NCBI GenBank assembly: GCA_010279815.1
Contig: QEOQ01000191.1
Coordinates: 685,513 to 749,512, forward strand
Length of the DNA stretch: 64,000 nucleotides
Source of the DNA: Brachionus plicatilis
Taxonomy: Eukaryota; Rotifera; Eurotatoria; Ploima; Brachionidae
Direction: 5' to 3'
This document shows, in pieces, positions 48,801-52,775 of this stretch; position 1 is the first letter of the stretch; every line of letters begins with the position of its first letter. Under the pieces are notes generated by a model. That model did no database searches. It had not been told where the DNA came from and saw nothing but the letters and a program-made list of their open reading frames with translations. A program made the position numbers and the translations under genes.

Positions 48801-50443
48801 TAATTTTCACAGATTTTGTTTCTAAATTTGAATTTTTTAACTTAAATAGCTTGTTGTTAAATTTTTTAAAATAAATATTAAATCAATAACTCTATTCACT
48901 TTTTATAATTTTTTTTTTTATTTTTAATATATGTATTTTTTTTAATAATCAATTAAATAAATGAAGTGTTAATCAGTCTCATGAGGCATGGGGACTAGCC
49001 TGTTGATTAACCTTGAATATATATTTATTATAAACAATAACTCAATAATTTTGATTTGAATTTATGATTTATATCTTTTTATAAAATTAATTTTAGGGTT
49101 TTTCTCATTAATTAAATCAAAATTTTGCAAAATGTTTTTTTTCCTTACATATGTTTCAATACCACCCAAAATCAAATTTAAAATTCGACTTAATCTAACT
49201 AATTTCCTCTGGAGTAAATGATACTTGTAAAATAAAATTAGTGATAAAAATTATAAAATAAATTGTAAAATAAAATGTGTGAAAATTTCATTTTTTTTCT
49301 TTCTTATATAAGGAAAATTTATTTTTTAGGTCCTTCTTGCAACAAAAAAATTAAATAAAACTAAGAAATAATGATAGTTAATAATAAAAAAGAAAAAAAT
49401 AATTTTTAGAAAAATTTGGCTAGATTCACTTCTTTTTAACATTTTATGTATAAAAATTGAATTAATATCTTGTTTAAAATTAAAGAAAAACTGTATTAAA
49501 ATAGGCTTTTAATATTTTTAGGTTTAAAATGATAAACAGAATAAAAAAAAAACAAATTAAAGAATTAAAAAAAAAAACATAATTCTTTAATTTTTTGAGA
49601 GTTTTGCTTCTACAAAAATTTATGTAAAACAATTAAAATTCACCTTATTTAACGTAAAATCTGAAAAATTTATGCTTTTCTTTATTTTTGATAATTATCC
49701 AAAATTCACTTTATTTTATGAAAATGATGCAAAAATCAAAAGGCGAAACGTCAGTGTTTTTTAAAAAAGCCTAATGTAATTCAAACAAAAATTACCTAAA
49801 AATAAATGTGTTTCAAACAGGCCAAATTAAGGCAAAATATCCAAAAATTGAGACCTAGGCTCAAAAAAAAAGTGTGAATGGACTGCTGTAAAAAAATGAG
49901 AAATCTGTGAAAATTTGAATTATTTTCTTAAAAAAACGGGTAAGATCTTAAAAAAACCTTTAAATTTTTGTTGACTAGCTTATGAGTTGACAAGGTTGAT
50001 ATAAATTTAAAACCTTGTCTTTTAAAATACATTTTTTTCAAAATTAATTTTATGCCATTTTGTATTTTTCACACTAAACACTTTTACACATCTTTTATTT
50101 ACATTTATTTCAATAAGTCCAGATTTGACTGCATTTATCTCAAAGCCTTTTAGAGAAGAGTTTCGTCTAATTTCAGTATTTAGGAGTAAATATTTGACCG
50201 CTTCCTGCAGCTCGAAATATTCAGCCGTTTGATTATCCGTTGTGACTTAATATTATAAAATAATTAAATTTTAATAAATTTTAATACAAAAAATACTTAA
50301 ATTAAGCAAAATAGAATCATTGTTTCCAAACTCTATTTCAATTGTTGGATTGTCCGAATTAGTTTCTAAGTCAACTTTGCAACCAATGGTAAAATCGAGA
50401 GACCGATCTGGATCAGAGCATATCATTTCCAAAAAATGGCATT
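5992..50443 (-). CDS. Polycystin-1-like receptor/channel subunit gene, 24 exons, 5' and 3' incomplete
   Basis: Exons (high to low): 50297-50443, 50103-50245, 45428-45860, 44633-45376, 44434-44583, 40526-40695, 39989-40439, 39790-39936, 39118-39732, 38931-39068, 36230-36402, 35728-36175, 35532-35678, 32753-33358, 32390-32700, 31885-32326, 31695-31829, 28487-29119, 25734-25911, 25193-25677, 17898-19478, 15511-16120, 15154-15457, 5992-6892. All introns are GT-AG except one GC-AG, and the frame stays open across all joins (3364 codons). Domain order: seven unrecognised ~250-aa modules, REJ, GAIN/GPS, TM1, PLAT, TM2-TM6, start of the polycystin extracellular loop. The order from REJ to TM6 is diagnostic of the PKD1/PKD1L/REJ family, whose members are large glycosylated membrane proteins that pair with TRPP channel subunits. 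Dense N-x-S/T sites support an extracellular N-terminal part. The first codon shown is preceded by one base of an earlier exon, and the last exon ends on a donor, so both ends are missing. Family assignment is firm; vertebrate orthology is not claimed. Confidence 0.93.
7365..7565. mobile_element. MITE with purine/pyrimidine foldback arms, copy 2
   Basis: Terminal repeats begin AGTACAAATTAAAACTAACT; the interior CTTCGACTCTTCCTCAACTC repeats are mirrored by AGTTGAGGAAGAGTCGAGGA. A lone right end of the family is at about 24388-24427. Confidence 0.8.
7902..7957 (+). mobile_element. 3' tail of a non-LTR retrotransposon
   Basis: TCCATGGGACTTAAACTTTA followed by ATTAAATAAATAAA matches the 3' end of the reverse-transcriptase relic at 48416-48497. 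It is a 5'-truncated insertion with no coding sequence. Confidence 0.6.
9431..9547 (-). ncRNA. Putative Pol III small RNA, inverted unit
   Basis: Same RNA on the minus strand, ending in T7 (9424-9430 read as A on the plus strand). The arm carries GCTTCGAATCG instead of GTTTCGAATCG. Its 5S partner at 9751 is on the plus strand, so the divergent arrangement is preserved even in the inverted unit. Confidence 0.63.
9751..9870 (+). rRNA. 5S ribosomal RNA (inverted copy)
   Basis: 120-nt 5S gene with the typical metazoan core (A-box/IE/C-box region GTTAAGCAACGTCGAGCCCG, then GGATGGGTGACCGCCTGGGA) and pairing ends GTCTAGGACC / TTCTAGGCTT. A TCTTTTT terminator follows. It has one change against most other copies (GAGTGTTC where others have GGGTGTTC), shared with the copy at 13066. 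It is the only plus-strand copy and is paired divergently with the small RNA at 9431. Confidence 0.97.
10282..10584 (+). repeat. 52-bp inverted repeat around a basic-protein fragment
   Basis: Arms 10282-10333 and 10533-10584 are reverse complements with one mismatch. Between and through the right arm runs a frame from ATG at 10401 encoding Gln/Asn-rich sequence ending in R-K-P-L-G-R-K-K-G-S-T-N-K, an AT-hook-like basic tail, after which the frame degrades. It looks like a fragment of a transposon protein with one end duplicated in inverse orientation. Confidence 0.6.
11437..11774. mobile_element. MITE with 39-bp inverted repeats (copy in segment B)
   Basis: Same element as at 970-1310, carried along by the segmental duplication rather than independently inserted, since the surrounding sequence also matches. 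Confidence 0.75.
12105..12224 (-). rRNA. 5S ribosomal RNA
   Basis: Consensus 120-nt copy followed by TTTCTTTTTAG. It is the counterpart of the 1641 copy in the second segment of the duplication and has the normal GTCTAGGACC start. Confidence 0.97.
12400..12516 (+). ncRNA. Putative Pol III small RNA paired with 5S rRNA
   Basis: Closing stem TACCTCT/AGAGGTA intact; the long arm has AAACAGTTGTC with AAGATTATGG, adding mismatches. The terminator is only T5. Its duplicated counterpart at 1937 is degenerate, while this one is intact. Confidence 0.63.
13066..13185 (-). rRNA. 5S ribosomal RNA
   Basis: Full copy with the GAGTGTTC variant near the 3' end (also in the 9751 copy) and TTTCTTTTTG terminator. 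It is the counterpart of the 2610 copy, whose ATATTACG change it lacks. Confidence 0.97.
13369..13484 (+). ncRNA. Putative Pol III small RNA paired with 5S rRNA
   Basis: GTACCTATTACTTGC at the 5' side weakens one base pair of the closing stem. The internal arm matches the 4135 copy exactly (CAATTGTCTTTTATCAAGATAATTG). Ends in T8. Divergent to the 5S gene at 13066. Confidence 0.63.
14439..14558 (-). rRNA. 5S ribosomal RNA, two substitutions
   Basis: 120-nt copy with two unique changes: GTAGAATGCACC near the 5' end (others GTTGAATGCACC) and GCCCGCTTAGTA in the core (others GCCCGGTTAGTA). The second falls in a highly conserved helix, so this copy may not give functional rRNA. Terminator TTTCTTTTTG. 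Confidence 0.93.
14762..14878 (+). ncRNA. Putative Pol III small RNA paired with 5S rRNA
   Basis: Virtually identical to the copy at 4135, its counterpart in the other duplicated segment, including the TACCTTT closing strand and T7 end. Divergent to the 5S gene at 14439. Confidence 0.65.
15154..15457 (-). CDS. Polycystin-like exon 23: post-PLAT linker and TM2
   Basis: Reading L-A-V-D-K-K-D-G straight after the split Trp codon restores the family's conserved K-W-L-A-V linker, which confirms the non-canonical splice. It continues with K-L-S-D-G-H-L-W-F-S-I-I-A-R-P and F-T-R-L-D-R-L-T-C, another strongly conserved polycystin-1 block, and the TM2 helix G-F-V-I-L-Y-M-T-M-L-T-N-I-L. It ends F-S-L-T-P-Q-Q in phase 0. 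The next exon is 8.3 kb away, across the 5S rRNA array. Confidence 0.94.
15511..16120 (-). CDS. Polycystin-like exon 22: GPS cleavage site, TM1 and PLAT domain
   Basis: The first residues complete the GPS: N-C-R-S-D-H-L-T-E-F-A, so cleavage would fall between Leu and Thr of H-L-T. A hydrophobic segment (Y-L-T-V-I-I-T-S-C-A-Y-I-L-L-A-I-I-C-L-Y) is TM1. The PLAT/LH2 domain follows: Y-E-I-I-V-C-T-G-S-R-K-N-A-G-T-K-S-N-V-F, then F-K-R-S-A-V-D-T-F-L-M-A-V-P, then F-H-D-N-S-G and S-S-S-W-Y-L-K-H-I-V-V. PLAT domains bind lipid or proteins at the cytoplasmic membrane face. The exon ends AAATG before GCAAGA, a GC donor. Confidence 0.95.
16263..16905. mobile_element. MITE family with TAAGGTGAGGATTA ends, copy interrupted by another MITE
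   Basis: Ends GGGGTGAGGATTAAAA and TTTAATCTTCACACCTTA. The interior matches 26108-26620 (AAAAAGTGAAACTRAAAAACAG, CATAAAAATTC, TTTTTATGCGTAAATCA). It differs mainly by the 158-bp insertion at 16672-16829. Confidence 0.75.
16672..16829. mobile_element. pogo/Tigger-like MITE with TA target duplication
   Basis: Starts CAGTGTGACCTCGATTTTGT and ends with its near-exact inverse (ACAAAATCGAGGTCAGAGTG), flanked by TA on both sides. CAGTGTGACC ends with TA duplication are typical of pogo-like Tc1/mariner relatives. The paralogous empty site at 26.5 kb shows it inserted into an older MITE. Confidence 0.8.
17898..19478 (-). CDS. Polycystin-like exon 21: end of REJ and GAIN domain
   Basis: This is the largest exon seen (1581 nt). 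The first ~50 residues finish REJ (K-V-K-L-P-E-G-S, then I-Q-I-V-N-D-L-G-A). The rest is a Ser/Asn-rich helical stretch followed by the beta-rich GAIN fold, ending in G-C-Y-F-I-D-K-E-T-G-E-W-S-A-N-G, which is the start of the GPS motif. The GAIN/GPS unit of this family autoproteolyses and keeps the two fragments associated. The opening ATG-like residue in the middle of the exon is not the start: the exon begins upstream at an acceptor and shares a split Ala codon with the REJ exon. Confidence 0.92.
19866..20120. repeat. TTTACGTAAA-type low-complexity tract
   Basis: Overlapping ATTTTACGTAAA, TTTACCGTATTTATCGTAAA and GATAAATATCGTAAA words. It lies in the intron upstream of the GAIN exon and has no coding potential. 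Confidence 0.55.
20985..21255. repeat. Dispersed repeat, related to 30765-31045
   Basis: Shares AATTTTAAAAAATCTGAAAT, GATAATT..AAGGTTGTTATTAATTTTC and AAAGTGAAAATGAAA-like blocks with the intron at 30765-31045 in the same orientation. No ORF, identity type unknown. Confidence 0.45.
21264..21537. mobile_element. AAGTC-family foldback element with GC-rich centre
   Basis: Begins CAGAGTTGTTTAAAAGTCAC and ends with an inverse-type GACTTAAGACTTCTG. The middle (about 21320-21470) is a near-perfect foldback of ~58-bp arms carrying TAGGCCGCCACAATAACTAC. Related ends recur at 3128, 13572, 20240, 52776, 53525, 57719 and 62880-62927. Confidence 0.7.
22454..23613 (+). CDS. Purple acid phosphatase (ACP5-like), nested in a polycystin intron; C-terminus frameshifted
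   Basis: Three exons: 22454-22562, 22614-22895 and 22944-23539, with introns of 51 and 48 nt and split codons that restore G-N-H-D-Y. The protein begins with a signal peptide (M-F-L-R-S-L-L-F-L-S-L-T-Y-L-I-G-C), so it is predicted to be secreted or lysosomal. All seven metal ligands of the family are present: Asp in I-A-D-Q-G-G, Asp and Tyr in L-G-D-N-F-Y-D-D-G, Asn in G-N-H-D, His in M-G-H-Y-H-V and both His in C-G-H-E-H. It should hydrolyse phosphomonoesters with a di-iron centre. The frame stops at 23537-23539 (328 aa), but the expected last strand (K-M-T-F-K-M-I-D-T-N-R, onwards) continues in the next frame from 23536 to a stop at 23611-23613. This is a one-base slip, from either assembly error or mutation, in a TTTTAG repeat. 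A poly(A) signal is at 23689. Confidence 0.9.
23689..23694 (+). promoter_or_regulatory. Polyadenylation signal of the phosphatase gene
   Basis: AATAAA lies 76 nt after the second-frame stop codon of the phosphatase and is the first such hexamer downstream of it. Confidence 0.5.
23986..24322. mobile_element. Foldback element with ~130-bp inverted repeats
   Basis: Left arm from GCATTGTGAATTATGGAAC and right arm to GTTCCAAAATTCACAATGC extend inwards through AATTGTTCTGCAAAATGTAT and its inverse. The arms take up most of the element. One arm only is found at 54121-54265. Confidence 0.75.
25193..25911 (-). CDS. Polycystin-like exons 19-20: core of REJ domain
   Basis: Exon 25734-25911 encodes L-R-I-L-P-G-G-L-I-Y with F-Y-L-F-L-T-V and the closing V-V-P-A-P-R, a REJ strand pattern; it has no ATG, so a start-based ORF search misses it. 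Exon 25193-25677 starts C-K-F-P-D-L-C-I-R and contains the REJ hallmark P-P-Y-N-G-S-C-V-I-E-P, then S-G-F-A-L-M-T and D-C-I-D-W-I-D. The two are joined through a split GAA codon across a 56-nt intron. The second exon ends on a GTAATT donor at 25192. Confidence 0.88.
26108..26620. mobile_element. MITE family with TAAGGTGAGGATTA ends, uninterrupted copy
   Basis: TAAGGGTGAGGATTA at the left and TAATCCTCACCTTA at the right. Non-coding interior, paralogous to 16263-16905 without the pogo-like insertion. Confidence 0.75.
28487..29119 (-). CDS. Polycystin-like exon 18: start of REJ region
   Basis: The 633-nt exon opens with V-D-C-S-L-L-V-E-I-P and includes Q-C-L-E-A-Y-S-L-T-Y-K-W, the Cys-plus-Y-x-W opening typical of REJ (receptor for egg jelly) domains. 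It then has a hydrophobic stretch with I-R-I-I-P-T-G and S-Y-D-Y-D. It runs from AAG at 29120-29122 to a GTAAAT donor at 28486. The split codon joins exactly to the exon at 25911. It sits 2.6 kb from the previous exon and 2.6 kb from the next, both in repeat-rich introns. Confidence 0.85.
29289..30140. mobile_element. Element with ~110-bp inverted repeats, containing a nested MITE
   Basis: Left arm AATATGGTTTAATTTTTGTG... and right arm ...CAAAAATTTAAACCATATT share ATTACAAAATGTATCCAATG. The interior is non-coding and is split by a second inverted-repeat element at 29517-29748. Confidence 0.7.
29517..29748. mobile_element. MITE nested inside 29289-30140
   Basis: Ends GGTCTAGTCGG and CCGACTAGACC with diverged inner repeats (TATGGTTCATCTATTA / TAATAGGTAAACCATGG). 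A lone related end, GGATCTAGTCAATTTCGTGA, is at 24684. Confidence 0.65.
31195..31517. mobile_element. Foldback MITE, copy 1
   Basis: Ends GGCAAAATGTAAATTTATTG and its inverse; the centre folds through GTAATAATAAATTCGCAATT and its inverse. A second copy is at 61640-61945. Confidence 0.75.
31695..33358 (-). CDS. Polycystin-like exons 14-17: modules 6 and 7 and the linker to REJ
   Basis: Exon 32753-33358 is module 6 in one piece (L-P-N-T-E-F-K-F-D, A-G-F-E-Y-Y-V, E-C-G-N-G, V-P-Q-G-W-I-V). Exon 32390-32700 fuses the Cys-pair sub-module (E-V-M-C-L-I-I and L-D-C-N-L-Y) to the first half of module 7 (N-N-E-F-K-F, L-G-F-E-L-F-A). Exon 31885-32326 gives its second half (L-S-N-C-G-D-T-I-T-C-S-S-Y, I-P-K-G-A-I-L). 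Exon 31695-31829 holds a divergent Cys-containing segment that leads into REJ. All junction phases match. Confidence 0.86.
33359..35531. other. Polycystin intron, no supported gene
   Basis: AT-rich. A short Lys/Arg-rich plus-strand stretch at 33416-33505 (A-V-R-S-H-E-H-Q-L-A-V-R-A-K-R-E) stops after ~30 codons and could be a transposon-protein remnant. Nothing else is visible. Confidence 0.4.
35532..36402 (-). CDS. Polycystin-like exons 11-13: module 5 and Cys-pair segment of module 6
   Basis: Exon 36230-36402 carries L-P-L-T-E-F-K-F-E and I-G-F-E-I-Y-S and ends at T-L-W-T-Y. Exon 35728-36175 resumes Y-D-T-C-G-E-T-I-S-C and has V-N-K-G-Q-M-V and W-R-F-Y-T-N-A-L-I. Exon 35532-35678 is the ~49-aa sub-module of module 6 (I-N-F-D-C-P-N and L-N-C-V-G-E-I, then an extra D-Y-G-D-C). 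The internal intron (36176-36229) falls at the same place and in the same phase 0 as in modules 1, 3 and 7. Confidence 0.86.
36409..36577. repeat. Intron duplication, copy next to the splice acceptor
   Basis: About 165 bp starting at the acceptor side of the module-5 exon (CGGCTCAGCTAAAAAAAATAAG region) is repeated directly at 36830-36992, about 420 bp further upstream in the intron, with a few changes. Confidence 0.8.
36993..37487. mobile_element. Mutator-like MITE with GC-rich ends and 9-bp target duplication
   Basis: Inverted repeats of about 60 bp start GGCTATCCCTAAAATCCGGA and include GTCCGGCAGTCCGG-type motifs. They are flanked by a perfect 9-bp duplication GAAAAATCA (36984-36992 and 37488-37496). 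Inserted exactly at the end of the duplicated intron block. Non-coding. Confidence 0.85.
37834..38364. mobile_element. Foldback element with minisatellite arms
   Basis: Ends ATTGACAATGAACTTAT and ATAAGTTCATTGTCTA in inverse. Inside, the left arm has GTGTCCTTTTGTGTAC repeats and the right arm the inverse (ACACAAAAGTAC x3, ACACAAAAGGAC x2). The number of repeats differs between the arms. Confidence 0.7.
38931..40695 (-). CDS. Polycystin-like exons 6-10: modules 3 and 4, Cys-pair segment of module 5
   Basis: Exon 40526-40695 has L-P-S-T-E-V-K-F-D and V-G-Y-E-A-F-A, ending at G-G-T-V-S-F-R. Exon 39989-40439 resumes with Y-D-D-C-F-E-D-S-C and has I-K-K-G-Y-I-L. Exon 39790-39936 is the Cys-pair sub-module of module 4 (L-T-C-W-D-L-D and L-M-V-N-C-T-L). 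Exon 39118-39732 is module 4 without the internal intron (M-L-N-T-E-F, Y-G-F-E-Y-F-A, G-G-T-V-K-F, A-K-K-G-D-M-V). Exon 38931-39068 is the Cys-pair sub-module of module 5 (I-D-L-Y-C-K-D and I-N-C-V-V-I). Introns inside the block are all GT-AG and about 50-90 nt, except the first, which is 86 nt. Confidence 0.86.
40744..42190 (+). mobile_element. Mutator-like (MULE) non-autonomous element
   Basis: Flanked by a perfect 9-bp duplication AATGAATAT (40735-40743 and 42191-42199). Both ends carry TTGAGCAGTAAATA, inverted, exactly 13 bp in from the boundary (40757-40770 and 42164-42177). A 9-bp duplication is characteristic of the Mutator superfamily. The interior holds a broken coding region at 41048-41960. 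It is inserted in the polycystin intron between modules 2 and 3. Confidence 0.85.
41048..41960 (+). pseudogene. MULE transposase remnant: N-terminal DNA-binding domain and AT-hook tail, core missing
   Basis: ATG at 41048 opens an acidic N-terminus (M-S-D-D-E-Y-V-P). A one-base slip near 41150 moves to the frame with W-I-Y-V-D-M-F-D, then Y-R-C-N-L-V-K-R-R-G-P-Q-C-D-A-K and the H-T-H-D end of a FLYWCH/WRKY-like zinc domain, continuing to a stop at 41634. The tail (41649-41840) has K-P-K-G-R-P-P-L-A-K-K, and after an in-frame TAG it continues to K-R-G-R-G-R-P-R-K-N with a stop near 41960. No DDE transposase domain lies between them. Three frame breaks make it a pseudogene as assembled. Confidence 0.75.
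43184..43370 (+). pseudogene. Non-LTR retrotransposon ORF1 fragment
   Basis: Translates, with two internal stops, to G-R-L-K-S-E-D, S-K-S-G-P-I-L-L-E-L-K-E-E-A-N-R and P-L-L-I-A-T-K-K-L-R-N-I. That is the R-x-G-R ... R-P-I-x-V-x-L ... A-x-x-L-R pattern of L1/jockey-type ORF1 proteins. Confidence 0.6.
44434..45860 (-). CDS. Polycystin-like exons 3-5: end of module 1, all of module 2, Cys-pair segment of module 3
   Basis: Exon 45428-45860 starts L-V-S-F-A-N-C-G-S-S-C, the Cys-rich turn of module 1, and continues with V-S-K-G-D-M-L and F-A-I-N-P-V. Exon 44633-45376 (744 nt) is a whole module in one exon: a Cys-less version of the ~49-aa sub-module, then L-T-S-T-E-F, M-G-F-E-V-N-A, C-G-T-S-S-S-C, V-K-K-G-Y-L-L and F-C-I-N-P-I-I. 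Exon 44434-44583 is the Cys-pair sub-module of module 3 (L-E-I-Y-C-G-D and F-T-I-H-C-T-V). Introns are 51 and 49 nt. Every module-boundary intron is phase 1. Confidence 0.85.
46937..47092 (+). mobile_element. 3' end of a non-LTR retrotransposon with terminal hairpin
   Basis: The frame W-N-S-L-P-N-Q-L-V-E-A-P-N-V-N-S-F-K ending at TAA 47051 is the standard C-terminus of CR1/jockey-type polymerases. A perfect 12-bp hairpin, GTCTTAGTGTGC with a 7-nt loop (47062-47092), follows, probably the template-recognition hairpin. Confidence 0.8.
47440..48497 (+). pseudogene. Non-LTR reverse transcriptase fragment with 3' tail
   Basis: Contains L-G-V-P-Q-G-S-V-L-C-P-L-L-F-L-I-F-V-N-D-L-P, then F-E-D-D-P-T where an active enzyme has F-A-D-D, then the downstream I-C-L-L-G-F-I-I-D and F-F-K-T-V-I-L-P-Y-F-D-Y blocks. 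Frames break near 47543 and at several stops. The 3' end is TCCATGGGACTTAAACTTTC plus (AAATA)n. A 165-bp retroposon interrupts it (47761-47925). Confidence 0.85.
47761..47925 (-). mobile_element. Short retroposon inserted in the reverse-transcriptase relic
   Basis: Flanked by a perfect 12-bp duplication TGAAGACACATT (47749-47760 and 47926-47937). The (ATTT)n at the left is an AAAT-type tail, so the insert is on the minus strand. It holds three N bases (47817-47819). Removing it restores the reverse-transcriptase reading frame. Confidence 0.8.
48540..49015 (+). pseudogene. C-terminal fragment of a second non-LTR retrotransposon
   Basis: Two overlapping frames, slipped near 48675, give N-L-I-E-H-Y-W-P-N-Q and A-K-S-K-S-G-E-K-T-F-E-H-F-Y-S-R-L, the usual end of these polymerases. 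The 3' flank holds an inverted pair GTTAATCA / TGATTAAC around 48971-49013. Confidence 0.65.
49016..50102. other. Polycystin intron, nothing recognised
   Basis: AT-rich, with homopolymer runs and no ORF or inverted-repeat element that I could support. Confidence 0.4.
50103..50443 (-). CDS. Polycystin-like exons 1-2 seen: Cys-pair segment and first half of module 1
   Basis: Exon 50297-50443 (147 nt, open by one base at both ends) codes for the ~49-residue Cys-pair sub-module: L-E-M-I-C-S-D-P, then D-F-T-I-G-C, then a hydrophobic strand with I-E-I-E-F-G. Exon 50103-50245 carries L-L-N-T-E-I followed by L-K-G-F-E-I-N-A and stops just before the conserved Cys-Gly. A 54-nt intron separates them (50246-50296). 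The next exon is 4.2 kb further left. The ~49-aa sub-module recurs before nearly every later module. No upstream exon or signal peptide was found between 50444 and the next gene; a 602-base N gap (52858-53459) lies in that interval and could hide one. Confidence 0.82.
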
Positions 50444-51165
50444 CTTAAAACAATTATTAGTTTTTAAAAAACATTTTTTTTTAAATTACGCATGTCTGAT
50501 CCAATGCAAAAGCCCAGGAAAAAAATGAATATTTTCGATAACATTTTGAGAAAAACTTTATTTTGTTATTTTGGATGCTTATTTTTGGCTATTTAAGTCT
50601 AGAATAAAAAAAATTCGTAATTTTAAAACCAATAGAATTTACTAAAAAAATAGCTTGAGTGCAAAATGTTAAGCGAAAAATAAAGTTAAGCAATATCGGT
50701 AAATAAAATTAATGACTTAAAACCCAAAGGAATTAACTTTTTAATATAATTTCCTTTTAAATTTGAAAAAATATTTTTTCCATCGTCAAAAATGGCTTTT
50801 ACCTTAAATTTTTTGAATCAATAAATATTAAAAGCCAAAAGCTTAATTTTGTAATATCTTGATTTGATTTCAGGTTTTTCTCAAAAGATGTTTTTCGTTA
50901 TGATTTAACAATCGTCTTTCAATATTTTTACATTTTAAATTGATTAATTATTAAATGGAAAAAATTATAAATAAATGTAATCCCATTATTAAAATTTTAA
51001 TTACGATAAAGCTTCATCCAGTGATGTATAAAACTTCAGTTGATTTAAATATTAAAATTTAAATTAAGGTTTGATTTAGAAGAATGGTTGTCTTGCAAAT
51101 TTCAGAATTTTTTAAATATTTTTAAAGCTTTATTTTTAAATTTAAGATTAATATTATTTTTAATA

Positions 51166-51968
51166 ACCGTAAACTTTCGATTATAATTGCGCAATTATAA
51201 CAGAGCGAATGAATACTATTACATGTAATTGTTTCTAGAAAACGCATACTTTTTTTAATGATATAATTACATGCAATTCTAAATTAAATTATTTAAAATA
51301 ATTCAAAAAAATTAAAAAAAAAAGCACTCTCTTAGCATTTGATCCTCTTTATAAGCTTTAGTTTTATTCAAAAAATCAAAAAAATTAAAATGGTAGGTCG
51401 GAGTCCGGAAATACGCTGTTTTAAAACTAAAAGAAGATCTTTTCCCTTAAAATATAAGCTACAGGCTTTAAGAGGTCGAAGGACATTTCAGAGCCAACCT
51501 GTCCCAAGCATGCCTGTTAGCAATTTGGAAAACGAGCATTCAGATGACGAAAACTTAGGAAAAAATGATCAATCACAAAATAAAAATGATGGAAGAGGTA
51601 GGGGGAGAGGCAGAGGTAGAGGTAGAGGTGGAAGAGGGGATAATTGCAAAAATATTGCTCAAAATAAAACTTCTTAAACTAAAGGTGGAACTCAAAGAGG
51701 AAGAAAACGAGGCAGGGTTTAATCATAAATTAATTAAAATTTTAATATCGAATTTTTTTAGTAAATAATCATTAAATTTTTTAAAATAAATGATTCGCTT
51801 TTTAATTTTTAAATTTTTTTTTATATCACATGTAATTATAGAGTTTTTTAGCTATTATTGCGCAATTATAGCTGGACTTTCTAAAACAGCTTACATGTAA
51901 CTGTATTTCAAAAAAAAGTGCCAAAAACACGTTATTATTACATGTAATTATAATCGAAAGTTTACGGT
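51166..51968 (+). mobile_element. DNA transposon derivative with perfect 23-bp inverted repeats
   Basis: Arms 51166-51188 and 51946-51968 are exact inverses (start ACCGTAAACTTTCGATTATA), flanked by AATA on both sides. Subterminal motifs repeat: ATTGCGCAATTAT (51185 and 51856) and ACATGTAATT-type words at about 51223, 51267, 51828, 51892 and 51940. The left arm adjoins a 20-bp palindrome TTATAATTGCGCAATTATAA. The interior encodes a small basic protein (51390). A 4-bp duplication would suit Sola- or Chapaev-like groups, but this is uncertain. Confidence 0.75.
51390..51677 (+). CDS. Small RG-repeat basic protein of the 51166-51968 element
   Basis: ATG 51390 to TAA 51677 gives 95 residues: a basic start (F-K-T-K-R-R-S-F-P-L), a Ser/Asp/Asn-rich middle and a run of R-G repeats (G-R-G-R-G-R-G-R). 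After the stop the same frame continues T-Q-R-G-R-K-R-G-R-V to a second stop at about 51722, so the original protein had a longer basic tail. No catalytic domain. It looks like the ends of a transposase after loss of the core. Confidence 0.5.
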   Translation: MVGRSPEIRCFKTKRRSFPLKYKLQALRGRRTFQSQPVPSMPVSNLENEHSDDENLGKNDQSQNKNDGRGRGRGRGRGRGGRGDNCKNIAQNKTS

Positions 51969-52775
51969 AATAATTTAATAATAAAATTTAATCTTTTCTT
52001 TTTTAATTAATTAAGAAAACGACTCTTCTTAAAAAAAAAATTTGAAAATTTTCAAGAAAAAAAAGAGAAGATTTGGTGGTCCGATTTGGTATTTAAGACT
52101 TGGTATTTTCTTGAGAAATTTTTCACAAATTTATTTATTATATAAATGAAAAAAAATTAAAAAAAAATTTTTGAATTTTTAAAAAGCAATTATCAATAAT
52201 TTACTAAAGTTGTATCTATAAAAAAAAATTTCTTATCCAAAAAAGTTCCAAAAAGTCCTGATATAATAAATTAGGCTTTTTCATATTGGGTTTAAAACTT
52301 TATTTTACCAGAATTTTTTAATTTTATTATTAGGTAAAAACGATAAAAGATTTATAAGATTTAAAATTCAATTTTTTTATTCATTTACCAAGTTTGAGGT
52401 TTTTTAAATTAAAATATTGTAAAAAGTTAGTCTAATTATATCTTTCAAATTATTTGAAAATAAAAAAAGTTTAATATAGCTTTCTACTAAAAATAAAACA
52501 TTACAGGTTAACAATCAAACCATTGGCATTTTTAAACATGAGGAACGGATTTGAAAAAATTGAATTTTTCCAAAAATTAACAGTTAAGTTTAAAATTAAA
52601 AAAATTTAAAAAATAAGAAAACATGTTAAGTCCTAATTTGTTTTACTTAAATCTTTAATAACTATTTTAATAAATATATAAAATTAACATTATAAATATC
52701 TTTGCGACTCAACTATTTGAATTTAGATTGCACAACGTATTTTTGCGAATTTAGTGACATGTCATTAATTATATT

